From positions 1-30,323 of the forward strand of contig JAEZEZ010000029.1 in NCBI GenBank assembly GCA_023432855.1: 30,323 nucleotides of DNA, read 5' to 3'. The position numbers were made by a program, and so were the translations under genes. Source of the stretch: Pseudomonadota bacterium. GTDB taxonomy: Bacteria; Pseudomonadota; Alphaproteobacteria; Caulobacterales; Caulobacteraceae. Shown here one piece after another: positions 29,006 through 30,323 of the stretch. Under the pieces are notes generated by a model. That model did not search any database and had not been told where the DNA came from. It was given only the letters and a program-made list of their open reading frames with translations. Each line of letters opens with the position of its first letter. The first letter of the stretch is position 1.

Positions 29006-30323
29006 GTGTTCGGAAAACGAGGATCGGGAGATACGCAGGGCCCCGCCGCCTTCGGGCAGGCTGGGATGGCCCGCGCCGCGCAGGCCCGCCCGCAACCCGC
29101 GCCGCAGCCTCCGACCTTCGACGCCCGTGAAGAACCGGCGGAGTCGCCCAAGCTCGACGCCCTCGCTCCCAAGCCCGCGGTGGAGCGGGAGCGCCAGGAG
29201 CGCGCCCCGTCAGCGGCCTCCGAGCGCATCGCCGCGGCGAACGGCGCCGCCGCGCCAAAGCCGGCGGCCGGCAAGGGCGGCAAGTCCGGCTTCGAACAGA
29301 TCCGCCAGGCCCAGGCGCCGGTGGCCGAGATCGTCCGCGAGCAGAGCGACTACTACCACGCCACCAAGACCACGATTTTCAACGCCCTGCTCAACACCAT
29401 CGACCTGGCCCAACTGGCCCAGCTCGACCCCAAGGCGGCGGCGGAAGAGATTCGCGACATCGTCGCCGAGCTGGTGGCGATCAAGAACGTCTCGATGTCG
29501 GTCGCGGAACAGGAAAACCTGGTCCAGGACATCATCAACGACGTCCTGGGCTACGGCCCGCTGGAGCCGCTGCTGGCGCGCGACGACATCGCCGACATCA
29601 TGGTCAACGGCGCCAAGCAGGTGTTCATCGAAGTCGCCGGCAAGGTCGAGCAGACCGGCATCCGCTTCCGCGACAACCAGCAGCTGCTGAACATCTGCCA
29701 GCGCATCGTCAGCCAGGTCGGCCGCCGCGTCGACGAATCCTCGCCGATCTGCGACGCGCGCCTGCCCGACGGCTCCCGCGTCAACGTCATCGCGCCGCCG
29801 CTCGCCATCGACGGCACCGCTCTCACCATCCGAAAGTTCAAGAAGGACAAGCTGACCCTCGACCAGCTGGTCAAGTTCGGCGCCATCTCGCCGGAAGGCG
29901 CGGAGGTGTTGAAGATCATCGGGCGGGTGCGATGCAACGTGGTCATCTCCGGCGGTACCGGCTCGGGCAAGACGACGCTGCTCAACTGCCTGACGGCCTT
30001 CATCGAGAAGGACGAGCGCGTCATCACCTGCGAGGACTCGGCCGAACTTCAGCTGCAGCAGCCGCATGTGGTGCGTCTCGAAACGCGTCCGCCCAATCTC
30101 GAAGGCGAAGGCGAGATCACCATGCGTGATCTGGTCAAGAACTGCCTGCGTATGCGTCCCGAACGGATCATCGTGGGCGAAGGCCGCGGCCCCGAGGCGT
30201 TCGACCTGCTGCAGGCGATGAACACGGGTCACGACGGATCGATGGGCACGCTCCACGCCAACAGCCCGCGCGAAGCTCTGAGCCGTCTCGAATCGATGAT
30301 CACCATGGGCGGCTACTCGCTCC
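29006..30323 (+). CDS. cpaF: Tad pilus motor ATPase CpaF (TadA), 3' end outside window
   Basis: From GTG 29006 the frame stays open to the window edge (439 residues). The start reads VFGKRGSGDTQGPAAFGQ, then a Pro/Ala-rich linker of about 75 residues, then the conserved N-domain (SDYYHATKTTIFNALLNTIDLAQLAQLD, VLGYGPLEPLLARDDIADIMVNGAKQVFIE). The secretion-ATPase core carries Walker A GGTGSGKTT with Lys322, and CEDSAELQLQQPHVVRLETRP, RMRPERIIVGEGRGPEAFDLLQAMNTGHDGSMGTLHANSPREAL (Walker B and His box) are present. It is a hexameric cytoplasmic ATPase that drives pilus assembly and, in Tad systems, also retraction. It follows cpaE by 12 bases. The track of tadB/tadC-type membrane genes expected next is not visible. 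Confidence 0.96.
   Translation, partial: MFGKRGSGDTQGPAAFGQAGMARAAQARPQPAPQPPTFDAREEPAESPKLDALAPKPAVERERQERAPSAASERIAAANGAAAPKPAAGKGGKSGFEQIRQAQAPVAEIVREQSDYYHATKTTIFNALLNTIDLAQLAQLDPKAAAEEIRDIVAELVAIKNVSMSVAEQENLVQDIINDVLGYGPLEPLLARDDIADIMVNGAKQVFIEVAGKVEQTGIRFRDNQQLLNICQRIVSQVGRRVDESSPICDARLPDGSRVNVIAPPLAIDGTALTIRKFKKDKLTLDQLVKFGAISPEGAEVLKIIGRVRCNVVISGGTGSGKTTLLNCLTAFIEKDERVITCEDSAELQLQQPHVVRLETRPPNLEGEGEITMRDLVKNCLRMRPERIIVGEGRGPEAFDLLQAMNTGHDGSMGTLHANSPREALSRLESMITMGGYSL

Noticed and set aside
26807..29095. 762-codon minus-strand frame opposite cpaD and cpaE
   Set aside because: It mirrors clearly recognisable pilus genes; its translation is Arg/Gly/Ala-rich without motifs, as expected when third positions are mostly G or C.

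Overview
The window looks like a chromosomal segment of a high-GC alphaproteobacterium, most likely from the Caulobacteraceae (Caulobacter/Phenylobacterium/Brevundimonas group). The reasons are a cpaABCDEF-type Tad pilus cluster, the divergent hemC-hemD-mic60-hemY / tsaD-gpsA arrangement, a near-consensus CtrA-type box, GGAAC-type stress promoters, and abundant GTG/TTG starts. The genus is an inference. I see no phage, plasmid, insertion-sequence or CRISPR content.

Layout. Positions 1-1095 hold one small orphan gene among a dense cluster of imperfect inverted and direct repeats of at least four sequence types. Positions 1096-2708 hold three minus-strand genes for small membrane or exported proteins of unknown function, followed by tRNA-Ala(CGC) with a good promoter. 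Positions 3115-3700 are a YggT + DUF167 pair. Positions 3797-6513 are two translationally coupled exported amidohydrolase-fold proteins; the first keeps its metal ligands and the second has lost most of them. Positions 6547-7667 hold a putative 2OG-Fe(II) oxygenase (TIGR02466-like), a UvrB/UvrC-motif protein and a 47-residue membrane protein. Positions 7696-9275 form a compact putative general-stress island: three genes (a PA2169-type four-helix-bundle protein, a C-terminally anchored protein and an exported His/Cys protein) each preceded by GGAAC-N16-GGTT. Positions 9244-10609 encode a c-type cytochrome and a Vgb-like beta-propeller protein. Positions 10730-13237 encode a hybrid sensor histidine kinase, followed by tRNA-Thr(CGT).

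Positions 13397-17501 (minus) are a haem operon: hemC, a hemD that reads without a stop into a mitofilin/Mic60-like membrane domain, and a HemY-like TPR protein. Divergent from it, tsaD and gpsA overlap by four bases and are followed by a Rieske ferredoxin-like gene. Positions 20103-21589 (minus) hold two small unknown genes, separated by a perfect 12-bp hairpin, and a creatininase-family amidohydrolase. Then come acetyl-CoA synthetase and the Tad pilus genes cpaA, B, C, D, E and the start of cpaF, which runs off the window. No Flp pilin gene is present next to cpaA.

How the parts work together. The cpa genes specify prepilin processing (CpaA), periplasmic assembly factors (CpaB, CpaD), the outer-membrane secretin (CpaC), a polar-localisation ATPase (CpaE) and the motor ATPase (CpaF). 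The haem operon supplies two consecutive tetrapyrrole steps plus membrane-associated partners. The strongest candidates for something less described are the stress-promoter island, the active/degenerate amidohydrolase pair, the HemD-Mic60 fusion, and the orphan gene bracketed by inverted repeats.
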